Source of the DNA: Tubulanus polymorphus
Taxonomy: Eukaryota > Nemertea > Palaeonemertea > Tubulaniformes > Tubulanidae
NCBI RefSeq assembly: GCF_964204645.1
Contig: NC_134031.1
Location: 20,335,307-20,395,306 of the forward strand
Reading direction: 5' to 3'
DNA length: 60,000 bases
The notes below the pieces were generated by a model. It worked only from the letters and a program-made list of their open reading frames with translations. It ran no database searches and was not told the origin of the DNA. Both the position numbers and the translations under genes were made by a program. Below, in pieces: positions 24,001-35,899 of this stretch (position 1 is the first letter of the stretch; each line of letters begins with the position of its first letter).

Positions 24001-25485
24001 AGTTTCGAATGGTAAAATATGCTGAAACCCCGCGGGTTTTTCGAAGTGGCGTGAAATCAATTCTGCCAAATGGACGTTTAATAATTGCTCGGGGATTTAT
24101 CCACATAGACAAATTTATGGGACACATTTCGATCGCAGGCTCTGCCATAACTGGTCTATCCATCATTCAAATGGTACATAGGAGACGCTTCGAATGGTCT
24201 GAACAAATAGCGTTGTGAATAATACGTAATCTCTCAGGGTTTTCTATGTTATGTGGCTTATATTATGTAATGTTAGAATATAACAGTATCTCCGCGCAAG
24301 AAATAAAAAGGTTTTTTTGTGATTAATTCTCACGATCCTATAGCCAATGATTACTGCCACTGTCGGCGATGAGTTGCCGAGTCGATGGTTGCCGATAATT
24401 GGCGCTTTTATCTATTAAATAGAGTACCGAGAACACTCCAGATGGCGCCAATTACACAGGGGTCATTTGTTTTTAGAAATTTGATTTTTACGCTTCCAAA
24501 TCTGAAAATTATCGAACAAGTTGTCATCGAATAGATTCGCTTTCTCACTCAGTGTTTGGTATAAATTTCACTGAAAATTAATTAACTAATGAGAAAAGTT
24601 GATTCAAATTCAATTGAAACGTAGAAGAAATTGAAGCGCGGTAACCCGGTGCCACAAGCGACACCTGGTGGATTCTTAGCCAGCAGTGTCGCTAGCGATC
24701 CTAGCCGGAATCTTCGCTTGCCACAGTAGCATTGCCAGTACCCCACCGATTCATCGATTTAAGGTAAATCTAAAACTGGGCTCTACGTTGATGGCACGAT
24801 ATTTCAGTACAATAAGACACATTAGATGTTTAGTATAGAATCTTGAGGACATAAAATCCTTCTTTGTTTTCACCGCAGTAGCACGCACAAGTTTTCCAAC
24901 AGTATGAATGCGCCCCTGGCAGTCGATAATACAGTTCTAAATCAGAGTGCGTTCGGCCTAACAGTTACGCGGCCAATTTGTGTATGAAAAAACAAAAACT
25001 GGTAATAACAAAGGAAATCTACCCTAAGGAATCTCTTTCATCAGATAGTTGACACAAAAACCGAAATAATTCGCTATTTTGTATCAAAGTCGCCCGACAA
25101 AAAACCTCGCGGAAAAAGGAGAAACCGCACGAATCACAAGCGCTGCAATGGGTGACCGCGGCGTCGAGGGGCAAACGAAGACGACAAGAGAAAAAAACCG
25201 AAAACCTCATTCCGTACACCGGAGTAATGACGACCGGGATCTTTAATCTGATAGGTTATTAGATCAGCCAATCAGGGCTTATAACTCGTGCTGCGGCGTT
25301 TCGCAATAACGTCACTGACAATATCGCAGCACAGTTACCGAGTCAGTACTAGCTGCATGTGAGTAGAGGCTCACTGTTCATCATCTTTCTCTCATAAACA
25401 GCCGATATTTGCTCCATCGCAAAACTGAGTGAATTCACATCGTTTTGTAGTTTAATCGAACGTAATCGGATTTCAAAATTTCGCG
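21070..25485. other. Gene-free stretch with short unplaced frames
   Basis: No gene can be assigned. A plus-strand frame at 24009-24218 (open from about 23946) and its antisense frame both read somewhat protein-like, but I recognise neither and find no flanking splice pair. Positions 23045-23100 and 24665-24735 share related strings (CTTGCC or TTGCC, then GCAGTA), a weak dispersed repeat. Positions 21780-22010 are CpG-rich. Confidence 0.35.
21329..21363. other. 14-bp perfect hairpin
   Basis: AACAAGAAAGGCCT and AGGCCTTTCTTGTT form a perfect 14-bp stem around a 7-base loop (CAATGAT). It is too short for a typical animal pre-miRNA. It may be a remnant of an inverted-repeat element. Confidence 0.6.
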
Positions 25486-25489
25486 GATA

Positions 25490-25700
25490 GAAAACGAGAA
25501 ACACGTGGAAAACTGAACCGACGTGAAACGTGCGGGAAAATTGAAACATGTGGAAAACTGAAACACGTGGAAAACTGAACAGACGTGGAACAGGTGGAAA
25601 ACTGAACCGACATGAAACGCGCGGAAAACTGAAACACGTGGAAAACTGAAACATGTGGAAAACTGAACGGACGTGAAACACGTGGAAAACTGAACGGACG
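25490..25700. repeat. GTGGAAAACTGAAACAC minisatellite
   Basis: Units of about 17 bp (GAAACACGTGGAAAACT) are interspersed with AACGGACGT or AACCGACGT inserts. Most contain CACGTG or CATGTG. The minus-strand frames that cross it read as repeats of FHVFSF-like residues and are artefacts. Confidence 0.85.
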
Positions 25701-25704
25701 ATAA

Positions 25705-26900
25705 GACGAGGATTAAACAGCGTAAGGTAAGAACACACGTATTCAATTACACCCCTTCGACCGTATATTAATGTCGCCAAAAAAAATTGACTATCGCGTC
25801 GCTACGGTTATGATCGATGGCCGATAATCGATGGACGCCGACGCGTGTTAGCTCTCCGAGAATTGATAAACAAGTCTATCGATGAATTATAGGCTAGTTC
25901 TATATAGAGATAAACTTATAGATAGATAGAAAATTGATCGCTGTTCTGTAGCGAAAAATCAAATAATGATTTATAGGGGTTAGTAGTTGGTAATAGCGAG
26001 AAATGAGGGCATGTTTCTATGAGAGCTGATTAAACCGAGTATTACTTCATAGGGGTAAATGTGTTTGACAGTTGATGAATTGAGATTTGATAGGAAATCT
26101 CTACGGAGTTTATGGAACGACAGAACGATAACGTATTCTATAATGTCATAAAATCTCTCAATAGACACCGTAGATTCTGTGATAGAAGGATTCTTACGCA
26201 GAGTAGCATGTGAAAGGAATATTTTTTCGGACTTCATCTTTTTCGTTATATTAGTGTTGGATTCTCTAATTATAACCTGCGAACCTGATAGAAGCGACCG
26301 GTAGAGTGTTTGATGGAATTGATATTCCTCAACTGGACAACTTTCAATTGAAACCCGTCTACTAAAAATCAAACTCCCTATGATCAGGAATTAGAGAGGT
26401 TTTGTTTCAATCGGTCACTACTGGTTCTGTAAAACGTTTTACCAACATTTCCTTGAATTCAACGGCTCAAAATTAATGCGAGAACTGTTCTCGCCAATTT
26501 AGAATGATTTTCTCAACAATCAAAAATGAGAGAATCCACGCATGAAAACCGGTTCATCGCCGATTCCTCCCACGCGTAAGGAATCGTGGAAGGAATCGCG
26601 GTGGCGTCTCTGTTACGTAATTCAGTGTATTTACACACGGCCGAGAAAAACTCGTCAATCGCGCGTCACTGTTAGAACTATTTGTAGAATTGAAATTCTA
26701 GTCAGCGTGTCGCTGCTGAAAGTACGGCTGCTGAAAGAACGCCGTTTAATCTAGCAATTTTTTACGTGCGACAAATTCAGCAGTATTTGTTTGCGCTATT
26801 CGATATGGACGGAAGTCACGTCGACACATTCTGCAGACGGGTTTGATTTTGAATGATGTCAAATTGGTTGTTGCAGAAAAAATCCTACGCAAAGGAACCG
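25705..26900. other. Gene-free stretch with unassigned frames
   Basis: A 130-codon minus-strand frame (25980-26372) is the longest non-repeat frame here. It starts with an ATG but has no domain I recognise and no nearby splice logic. Its opposite strand is also partly open. I leave it uncalled. Confidence 0.3.
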
Positions 26901-26907
26901 ACATGCA

Positions 26908-27045
26908 GAGCGCGTTCACGTGTAAATCACTCACTCGATACTAAACAATGCTTAAACAAAGCGAAGTGAGTCACTTCCGGAACCAGTTGCAATTCAAAGT
27001 TAACCATTTGACCCATGCTCAAATTTGGCTCAGGTCTGGTTCGAC
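26908..27045. repeat. Dispersed repeat, inverted partner of 9554-9640
   Basis: GCGTTCACGTGTAAATCACT, CGATACTAAACAATG and GTCACTTCCGGAACCAGT match the reverse complement of 9554-9640 in order. It is followed by CTCAAATTTGGCTCAGGTCT, the same motif that follows the forward copy. Confidence 0.6.
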
Positions 27046-27419
27046 GTTTTTGGTGACAAGATGTAATAACAAAAACTAGATGTAAACTCTTTCACATTGA
27101 GATTGCAGATTAGTAAATAAAAAGCAGTAAACCTGGAGAGGAATTATAAATAATTCTGGATGTTTTGTCAATGTCTCGATCAGCATTTCATTATCGTTGT
27201 TGAATATCATAGCTAAATCAGCTGTAAAGGGAATAACGAATTAGGTAATTAAAAATCAATTAACATCCTATTCTAATTATACACTTCATTGAGTCTATTC
27301 ACTGCCTCATAATTGATATCTCCATTGACTACGAAATCTATCTTCCGCGGTGAAGGCTCGAGTCGTACACGCTCACTTGTACGAAAACATGAAACCAAAA
27401 ATAATTTTCTGAAATGTCA

Positions 27420-27625
27420 GCATTTCTATAACGCAAAAACACAAAAAATGTTTCCTGTTGGAAACGAATGTTTCGACTACAACACGCTTTACATACACAG
27501 TACTAAAGAAACAGAAATGCGTTTCTGGCTTCTTGAAACCAACATGGTAGGTTTCTTTTTGTTGTTCTGGGGTTGTTTCGATTGTATTTTATGATGTCAG
27601 AATAGTAGCTTCAAAAGAAACATCA
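27420..27625. repeat. Cluster of GTTTC/GAAAC inverted motifs, first
   Basis: The pentamer GTTTC and its complement GAAAC recur many times in both orientations (for example ATGTTTCCTGTTGGAAACG, then TGTTTCGAC, AGAAACAG, GTTTCTGG, TTGAAACC, GTTTCTT, GAAACATC). A second such cluster lies at 29605-29768. The pattern resembles a degenerate foldback sequence. Confidence 0.5.
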
Positions 27626-27629
27626 ACAA

Positions 27630-29604
27630 CACGCGATATACTAGCAGACCTATATATACATTGCACTGCGGTGTAGATGCACTGAAACCCAATATCTGTT
27701 TCTCGTTTCAATGTGCTCTAGGCGTAAATTTTATGCACTTGATACGGCTATCAATTTTACCAGTTCTGACAGAGCGACCATCGATTCACGCCGGGGAAGA
27801 GAGCGAACTTTATCGGACTCAAGCGATAACCAATAGATCAGCTGGGTTCGATACGAGGCGGACGACAGACGGCGTCATCCACCGGCAAACCTTAATTCGA
27901 TATAAATGTAAATAATTTCACCAGTGAATTAATTCACATCTGTTGCTTTCCAATGACGCAGGTGCGCAAGAAATCTTTTTTACCAATTCTGATCACGTTT
28001 TGAAATTCTGATCACGAACGAAGACAAATCTGGCCAGAAATTGCTATTATTGCGAGATGACGCGTTGATGAAGCTGCCCACACACACACTCACAGACAGG
28101 TTTATAGTCTACCTAAGACTTACCGCATTAAAGCGGTCAGAAATGGAAAAGAGAAAGCCCAAAATATTGTCCTGAGATGTAGCTCAATCTTTAAGTCCAA
28201 AGGTATCGGGAAAGTGCGCAGCGGAAAATAGACCGACCCTCTTCCATAATTTTTGATGGAATTGTACCCTTTTCAGATTTCATTCAGAAACACTTTTGGT
28301 TCACGTTTCAATGCCATTAATGTATCCAATGAAATCCATTACACTCTACAGCCCTCCCCTCCCCGGTAAGCCGAGGAAATATAATTCATCAAGGGCTGCA
28401 GAAGTCGGTGACCTGAAAAATGCAGGCAATTTTACCTCGAGCGTTTTTAACGTCGAAGACTGATGAGTTTTGACTGCGGAGATTCGACGACGATGTTTTG
28501 ATATCGATCATTCACTCGATGAAATAATAGGATTTGTACGTGTTTAATTAAACACGGCGCACGATGTGTCGAGGTATAATCCTAATCTAACAGTCACCCG
28601 GCGCTCAAATCAAACTTCCCCCCCCCCCCCCCCCGTAATACAACTTAAAATAAAGCCTTTCAAAGTATGACTGGACAATGACCCAAAAACTACTATTCCC
28701 TTAAAAATGATACCAACTTGCTGATGATTGATTATACAAAGTAAAATCTGTCAGCCAAATGATGATGTCATAGGGTGATAAATGGAGGCAGCTTCAAGCT
28801 CGCCTATGAGCAATAGTAGTGATCACTTGAGCGTGGTGACCGGCGCCAAATTTGGCATGACCAAAAAAACATTGTTCAGACCATGTTGTGCCAAATCTAA
28901 GCATGGTTCAAGATATTACCAGTTCTATGGTAATGAGTGAGAGATTAACATACTCTCATATTGAGCGCAATTAGTTCATTTTCGATCAACTTCGAACTGA
29001 AATTGAAAGCTCCAAAATCCAAGTATCATCATATCGTACTAGACTCAAATTTCCACTGATAACTGATTTAATTAAGAGCTAAGAAATGGAAGCCTTGATC
29101 GTTGAGTTACTACGAGCGACACCTGGTGGATTTCCGCAGTAGTGTCGCTATGCAAGCTTATCAACTGTCCATATGATGATATCGTTGGAGAACATTGACT
29201 GGTCAATCGAGCGTGCTGATTGGCTAATGCGCCCGCTCATTTGGTCATTAGACGTGAATAATTACGGGTGAATTTGGATAGAGGTTTACTGTATTCGATG
29301 ATGCTGTTTATGAACAGTTGTTTGTCGGTGTAAATATGGCCGATGTTTGAACTGATGTATCTCCTCGCCGGATCATGAACGGAAGTAATTCGAGCTGATA
29401 TAATCTTCCTGATCGCTGATATTTCAGTTTGAACCATCCGGCGACTACTACGACGACGTAAAAGAGCAATTTCATTATTGTGCTTCTATAGCCAAGAAGC
29501 CTTAATCTCTTGAAAATGAAACGCATATTATCAAAAGGGCACTAGAAGGATTGACCGAAACCCAATGCACAGGATGCAAGGAAACAGGTTAACACGGAAT
29601 CAAA
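27630..29604. other. Gene-free stretch with CpG-rich patch
   Basis: No gene supported. Positions 28430-28600 are CpG- and TAAT-rich and contain an 18-bp perfect palindrome (28539-28556, CGTGTTTAATTAAACACG). A poly-C run lies at 28618-28634. Minus-strand frames at 29237-29526 overlap each other in two frames and are not recognised. Confidence 0.35.
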
Positions 29605-29768
29605 CATGTTTGGAACATCTTGGAAACATTGTTTCCCAAAGCCATGTTTCTCAGAAACAGTAGAAAGGAACATGTTTCCTGCGAGAAACAGGAGACAGAA
29701 ACGAGAAGCATGGTTTTGGGAACGTTTGTTTCTCGTAGTTTTGTGTTTCAATGTTTCTCTGTTTCCAC
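29605..29768. repeat. Cluster of GTTTC/GAAAC inverted motifs, second
   Basis: At least ten occurrences of GTTTC or GAAAC (GGAAACATTGTTTCCC, CATGTTTCTCAGAAACAG, CATGTTTCCTGCGAGAAACA, GTTTGTTTCTCG and others) form overlapping dyads. Similar in style to 27420-27625. Confidence 0.5.
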
Positions 29769-29769
29769 G

Positions 29770-32740
29770 CGTCGGGATTAAAAGAGAACGATCCGATGAA
29801 GTATTGTTAAATATGTGTCGCGCTGTATGTAGAGTAGATCGGATGACGGAAATGTCGATGAAAAAATCAGTGAAGAAGATGATGTATATTGCTGCGTCGA
29901 TGAAGGGTTCGAAAGAGACCTCATCCAAATTCTATTGGATGATGATTCGTACATGAAATGAAAACGAATCACACTGCGTCGTCTAGGTGACCCCGCGTCC
30001 TCTAGGTAACGAAGACAATTCAGCACCAGATTTAGGGGGAGCACGGTGAAATAATTGTCGACTAAATCCTTTAGTGCATAAGCCGCGGTCATATGAGGGT
30101 TTTTGGCCAGTGGCAAATTCGGCCCGACCAAAAATAAAAACACAATTCTTCTTTCCTTTCTGAAAATCCATAATTCTCACGTAGGATTCAATGTTCCCAA
30201 ATGTGATTTGTGAGTAGAATGTGACAGACTTCTAAAATTCTAGGAAGGATAATTTAGCCTAGCTGTTTTTTTCCTCTGTTAGTGCAAACATAAAGATGTA
30301 GTTTCGAATAGCATGAAATATGCATGAAGGCTATACCGGTGCATGGAAAAAAACTACCGCGCTATCATCGAATGACAATAGCCAAGGACGAACACGTCTA
30401 ACAAACTCGCCCAACTGATAAATATTATGTCGATTTCCGCGACAGTGAGTTGATGAAAGTGCTTAGCAACTGTCACAGAATGTCTCATCGGTTACAAAAA
30501 ACTGCTTTGTATCATGTGACAAAAAAAGTGCACAAAACATCGGTTGTACCGGTTTACGATGTTGCTGCCAATCCTCAGTGCTATCAGTAACAAATTGTAT
30601 TCTTTTCATTAACAATTCATTGAAATATGAAAGAATATATCAGTAATTAATCAGTAATCTCGCACAAACCATTAGCATAACCATTACAATATGTGGTTCA
30701 CACTATCCAAAAACATGCCAAGCGTAATACAATACTCAGCACACATGAGTTAAATCACCATTTGATCCAAGAGATAAACAAATGGCTCCACAACTAAGAA
30801 AACTAACTTGAAAGTTTACCTACCATAAATATTGCTTAAAATTGTCAACAATGAAGATTAGGCAATAAAGATCAATAGATTTAAATAAATAGCCGAAACA
30901 ACACTAGTGGTATCGATGTGACAAAATACCAAATGACAGGAAATATGGAAGCAGATCGCTTACATAAATCAAACAAATCTTGCCAAGTCGTCATCAGAAT
31001 ATCATTTTACAATCATCAAGTGTGAATGCCAATAGTAGCAACAAAACCTCATCTCCTCAATATGTGCACTTGTTGGGGCTGAAGTCTCCCATTCCTAATA
31101 AATCAGTGCCAAATATAATCATGTCAAGGATTGTTCAATGATCTTGTTTGTCGTTGTAAGGGGGGGGGGCATGATAATCGGGACTAAAGGATGAAGTAGA
31201 AATTAACTAGTTCAGTGCAGAGATTCCCTGGTTTATGAAGCCGTAAATCTGTTATAATAATGTTTTTATCCATCGTATTATCTACAGGTTACTTACGTCA
31301 TCGATATCGGCTTTTCAAAATAACAATTACAATTGAGAGAATCAGAGCTTAATTTTTGGAATTAATCAAATTTAATGACTCTTTTATTTTCTATTTAATG
31401 AATGACGGATGTGCACTACGTCACCATCGGGACTGTTTGCCTATCAATTCAAATCAACTCAGAATGTACTTCAATTGTTCATTCATTCAAAATAACTTAA
31501 AATATTTCACTATTCATATTTCATCGTAAACTATCGATAATATCAAGTGGTATATGTGTTATTTTCCAAAGTTCAATAAACAACTTTCGAGTTAGTTTTC
31601 TTGTGAATGCAGACTCTAAACTGGAGTTTATAAGATCTATGCAAACAAAAACAAAATGTAAACCCTTGATCAAACAATATGCAGATTAGACATTTCACAT
31701 TAAAACAAAGCGCAGAAGAGTTTATACGAGCAATCTGAGATCTGAAAACTTTGTAAGGATAATGGGGTTATATCAAAAATTCATATAGTCTTTATGAATT
31801 TTTGGTAATATATATAATAATGTATAAAAAGTGTCTGGAGAAATATGAGAAATAATGGAATAATGGAATGTGCTTAGCCGACAAATCCCAAAGCTCGGAC
31901 ACCGCATTACACAGCAGTGAATGTTTTATAACTGTATCCTCAAATAAGACTTAGCTGGGGAGTAACTGGTATAGTGTGGTTTAATTCATTCAGTTCCTTT
32001 TATAGAATTAATGGAAAATATTCAATAGTTATTAAAACGGTAGATGCATGACCTGACTCGAGTCAGATATTGGCCCGTACCTAGACAGCGCGTTCACAAG
32101 TAAATCATTCAATGACTCATTATCAAAATTTTATCGTAACGAATCATATGAGGTGAATAAATTAATACGTGGAATAATTTGACCTGTGCTAAAATTTGGG
32201 ATGGACCCGGTCTGATGTTTTAGGTTAGGCTTAATTTGGCCCGTGTCAACAAGGCATGGACTTGATTGGCATCAGCTTAGTTTAGTTTATTTTATCATAA
32301 ATCTACATTTATCGTGCTTTGTGAATATATGACTTATTACTACGAGAAGGCCAGAACGTAGGATGTATGTATAACTGAGTGAAGATGTCGCTATAGAGCT
32401 CTCAAACCGTTTAATGACTCTCTCCAGGCAGAGCTACCATCAAATGAATATATCTAAATATGAGAAAATAGAAACTATTGATGATACAGTAGCAGCGAAC
32501 ACACCGTGAAAATAGCCTCTTAATCACGATTGACCATCGCGTTGGCGCTCACTTAATCAGTGATGAGTACCTTTACACACTAACTATCGACACTATTTCA
32601 CTGCTCTATCCACCTGTCCCTGAAAAACAGTTATTAGCGCCTAGTTCTGCTGCTAGGCCCATTCTTTGCACTGCACAACTAGACCCCCATACTAATATCA
32701 TACCCAAGTTTCATCAAGATCAACCACTTATCAACAAAAC
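29770..32740. other. Gene-free AT-rich stretch
   Basis: Mostly AT-rich unique sequence. Positions 30564-30670 hold a partial copy of the left end of the element at 33717-34321. Positions 32095-32265 hold a member of the dispersed AAATTTGG family (partner of 11800-11935). No gene seen. Confidence 0.4.
30564..30670 (+). mobile_element. Partial copy of the 56-bp-array element
   Basis: GCTGCCAATCCTCAGTGCTA, CAGTAACAAATTGTATT and TTCATTGAAATATGA match 33717-33790 in order. The tandem array is absent apart from two ATCAGTAAT-like pieces. It may be an older or solo copy. Confidence 0.6.
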
Positions 32741-32749
32741 TAAGTAACT

Positions 32750-32911
32750 GAAAGACAGACACACAGATACATAAACAGATACAGAGACTGATAAACAGAT
32801 ACAGAGACTGATACACAGATACAGAGACTGATACACAGATACAGAGACTGATACACAGATACAGAGACTGATACACAGATACAGAGACTGATACACAGAT
32901 ACAGAGACAGA
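32750..32911. repeat. 20-bp ACAGATACAGAGACTGATAC array
   Basis: About eight copies of a 20-bp unit, with a 14-16-bp prelude of ACAGATAC pieces. Minus-strand frames crossing it read as repeats of YQSLYLCIS-like residues and are by-products. Confidence 0.92.
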
Positions 32912-33716
32912 TAGTATGAGAAAAACTGTCTCACAGGAGCCCAAGAACCAAGTATTATCTAGTGATTTACTCCGACAAAAATTGTTTCACTCAAGAAGTG
33001 GGGTGTGGTTGAGCTGGGAGTGAATTTCTTTGCGAAGTGACTTGAGGCCATATTGTAGATTTTAGATATTTGATAAGTGTCCAAAATTTTGATCGAAATG
33101 TAAAATCTGAAGACTCGAGGGTCTACGTATCAAAACGATAGGATTCCATCGTCAAATTGCACGACTGCAAATATTGCGAGATATCGCAAGTGTTTATTTT
33201 GCTAAAATTGAAACGACTCAAAACGAGATGACAGATGAAAATATCTGATTGTTAACAGAACTAAATAACTAAGCCCTAGGCTCAGTCAGAGATGAAATTC
33301 AGTGACAAAAAACCACCGCGGGACCCGTTGGAAATATCGGATATTCCAAGAGAAAAATAATTTACGACCGAACTGATGATAACTGCAAGCGCGCAATAGA
33401 CAGCAGCAGCAGAGGCAGCAGCAGCAGCAGTAACCATCGTTTTTACTAAGAAATTAGAACGTGTTTCGCGATAACGCGTAAAACTTACATCGTCGCTTCC
33501 TGCTGGAAATGGCCGAGATTTTATTGAAAATGTATGCAGCCGGAGGAAGTTATTAGTGAAATGATGAGTCCGTGCCTCACGGTGGTGTACAGCGCAGTCA
33601 TCTATGTGTGTATGCAGTCACGCAGTTTTATTACCATTTTCTCTCAACTTAAGAGACTTGTTCATGAAAATTTAGGGAAAGTGGTGTTGCAGTTCGCTAT
33701 TGTGCTTGTTGGCAGG

Positions 33717-34321
33717 GCAGCCAACCTCTGAAGAGTGCTATCAGTAACTAATTGTATTTTTTCAAGTAACTTTTCATTGAAATATGAGTGAAAATGTTGA
33801 AATAAATCAGTAATCAACAGTAAGACCCTCAGTAACATCTTTCATATTTTTGTCCAAATAAATCAGTTATCAACAGTAAGACCCTCAGTAACATCTTTCA
33901 TATTTTTGTCCAAATAAATCAGTAATCAACAGTAAGACCCTCAGTAACATCTTTCATATTTTTGTCCAAATTAATCAGTAATCAACAGTAAGACCCTCAG
34001 TAACATCTTTCATATTTTTGTCCAAATTAATCAGTAATCAACAGCAAGACCCTCAGTAACATCTTTCATATTTTTGTCCAAATTAATCAGTAATCAACAG
34101 TAAGACCCTCAGTAACATCTTTCATATTTCTGTTCAAATTAACCAGTAATCAACAGTAAGACCCTCAGTAACATCTTTCATATTTCTGTTCAAATTAATC
34201 AGTAATCAACAGTAAGACCCTCATTAACATCTTTCAGTTTTATACAGCATCAAACAAATCCAATCAGTATTTTTCGTTATCAAATGATAACAAATACTGA
34301 AAATCAGGAACAGTTGGCAGC
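33717..34321 (+). mobile_element. MITE-like element with internal 56-bp array
   Basis: Eight copies of a 56-bp unit (core AGTAAGACCCTCAGTAACAT) occupy 33801-34240. The flanks look like element ends: the left starts GCAGCCAACCTCTGAAG and the right, read on the other strand, starts GCTGCCAACTGTTCCTGA. A further palindrome lies inside the right end (CAGTATTTTTCGTTATCA against TGATAACAAATACTG). The left flank recurs at 30564. The tandem unit has probably expanded inside a non-autonomous transposon. Confidence 0.65.
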
Positions 34322-34324
34322 ACA

Positions 34325-35540
34325 TTCATCACGGGACAAATGACGAACGTTGAGAATGTGAGAAAGATGTATATGTTCTCTTATACAATAGAGTCTGTCA
34401 CCAGAATACACACAGTCTGTCAATAATGAAAGACAGTCTGTGTCATTCCATGTATGAATGATGAGAGAATGAGATCTACCTGACTCACATCATAATCAGC
34501 CATCGTCTGATTATAATCGTGTATAAAAAAACCCCCGGTATCGAAACCAGCGATCGAATCATCGCGCAATCATTATTACTTATCGATAAAGATTTCCACG
34601 TGCGTCGATTGCTTATCGGTGTTTCATGAAAAAGTAATTGCCATGAATTTAACTTGTTTAATTCTCGTATTCACGTCGGATAAACGACGGAATTGGTACC
34701 CGTCAAATCTTAATCAGTTCGTCGCCCGCTGCTGGGATGAATTTGGATGAAGATATTTGGTGAAAAATGAAAAGTGATATGAATTTAAATCAGTAACAGT
34801 AGAATTAAGAGATGGACTGCTTAACGCTGTTTAACCATACACAGTTGATCTTGTTCATTGTTTGAAATTGTTCATTGGTTAAGTGTAATATATTTTGAAA
34901 TATAATTACATAGATTTCTCAAAACTGAAACCACAAAGTTTATACAGCAAGTGGAATGGATCAACAGATGAAACAATTTAGTTTCAGTTTAACCCTTTCA
35001 CCTACACCTAAGTGCGGTGTATAAATCAATGATTGACTCTGCTAGCACACCGCATTGCACAGTACAGCTATACACAGCTATACACAGTCGCTATGAGAAG
35101 CCAACTCAATAAAGTCGCAGTCTAGTTTATATTACGAATGAGACGATTTGCTGCGCGCGTTTGATTGATTCCTCGCGGTTCGCCGGTTCAAGAATCGCAA
35201 TATCGAAGGTTCATTCGTCATTTGATCGGTAACGTCTACCCTTAATCACCTCCGTTAGGTTACAAACGATACGCAGCATCAGCAGCAGCAGCATCAGCAG
35301 CAGTAGCAGCAACGTTAGTGAGGCTTCTCACAAATAGACTCTTAAAATGTACTAATTTAATTCGAATTCAACTGAAAGAAATTGAACTAGATTACGAAGA
35401 ATTATCAGAGCCTAAGCACAAGATAGGATAGATTGCATTATGCAGTGATTAACGATCATTAATCAGGCAATCAGGTTTTATATGTTTGGTCAGCGTGTAG
35501 GATTAATTGGAACTGCATCCAATTAGTCACGCACACACAG
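34325..35540. other. Gene-free stretch with CpG-rich patch and CAG runs
   Basis: Positions 34520-34740 are CpG-rich with TAAT and ATCGAT motifs. Positions 35277-35312 hold interrupted AGC repeats. No gene seen. Confidence 0.4.
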
Positions 35541-35543
35541 AGA

Positions 35544-35897
35544 ATGATCAGATATCATTCAACCAGATCGGATTCATCTCTCTACACGTGCGTTTGTATA
35601 AACCTCCCGAGCTGCAAGCAGTCGTCGCTGCAGTCTGGAGGCGTACGCCATCGAGAGACAAACCTCAGTCGTATCGTGTCCAATTTTCTTTCCAACCGTC
35701 GAGACAGGTTCATCGATTATGCATCGGTTCAATCAGCAGAAGGAATACAATTCAGTCTATATTCCGGCTTGATTTTTGTCAGCGCTATGGACACGTCTCT
35801 TTCGCGGAGTGGTACAAGCGAGTGGTTAACTACGAATACCTCAGGTCATAACGGTAGTCTCCTCGGGCGAGACTTTACCCTCAATGCCTCCTTCTAA
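35544..35897 (+). CDS. Possible exon with sequon-rich N-terminus (weak)
   Basis: A 117-codon plus-strand frame, CpG-rich compared with its surroundings. Its last 36 codons, from the ATG at 35787, contain three N-glycosylation sequons (NTS, NGS, NAS), as is common at extracellular N-termini of receptors. A good donor-like site (CTCAG/GTCATA) lies at 35845-35846, inside the NTS-GHN region. A SINE-tail-like sequence (GGGTACTGGCCTGAAAGATG) follows directly after the stop. It could be a 5' exon of the LRR gene at 37205, an exon of another gene, or chance. I do not recognise the protein. Confidence 0.22.
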   Translation: MIRYHSTRSDSSLYTCVCINLPSCKQSSLQSGGVRHRETNLSRIVSNFLSNRRDRFIDYASVQSAEGIQFSLYSGLIFVSAMDTSLSRSGTSEWLTTNTSGHNGSLLGRDFTLNASF

Positions 35898-35899
35898 TT

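Noticed and set aside
24009-24218. Protein-like 69-codon plus-strand frame (GRLIIARGFI, HISIAGSAITGL)
   Set aside because: Not recognised, antisense is equally open, and no neighbouring exon supports it.
25349-25780. 143-codon minus-strand frame rich in FHVFHVRSVF
   Set aside because: It spans the GTGGAAAACTG minisatellite and loses all structure outside it.
29237-30180. Cluster of minus-strand frames of 65-128 codons, one with a hydrophobic IYIIFFTDFFIDI segment like a channel S2-S3 helix
   Set aside because: Frames overlap in different phases, cross the GTTTC/GAAAC cluster and show no consistent splice pairs; resemblance is only to generic hydrophobic helices.
32679-32944. Frames with YQSLYLCIS repeats
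   Set aside because: Translation of the 20-bp tandem repeat.
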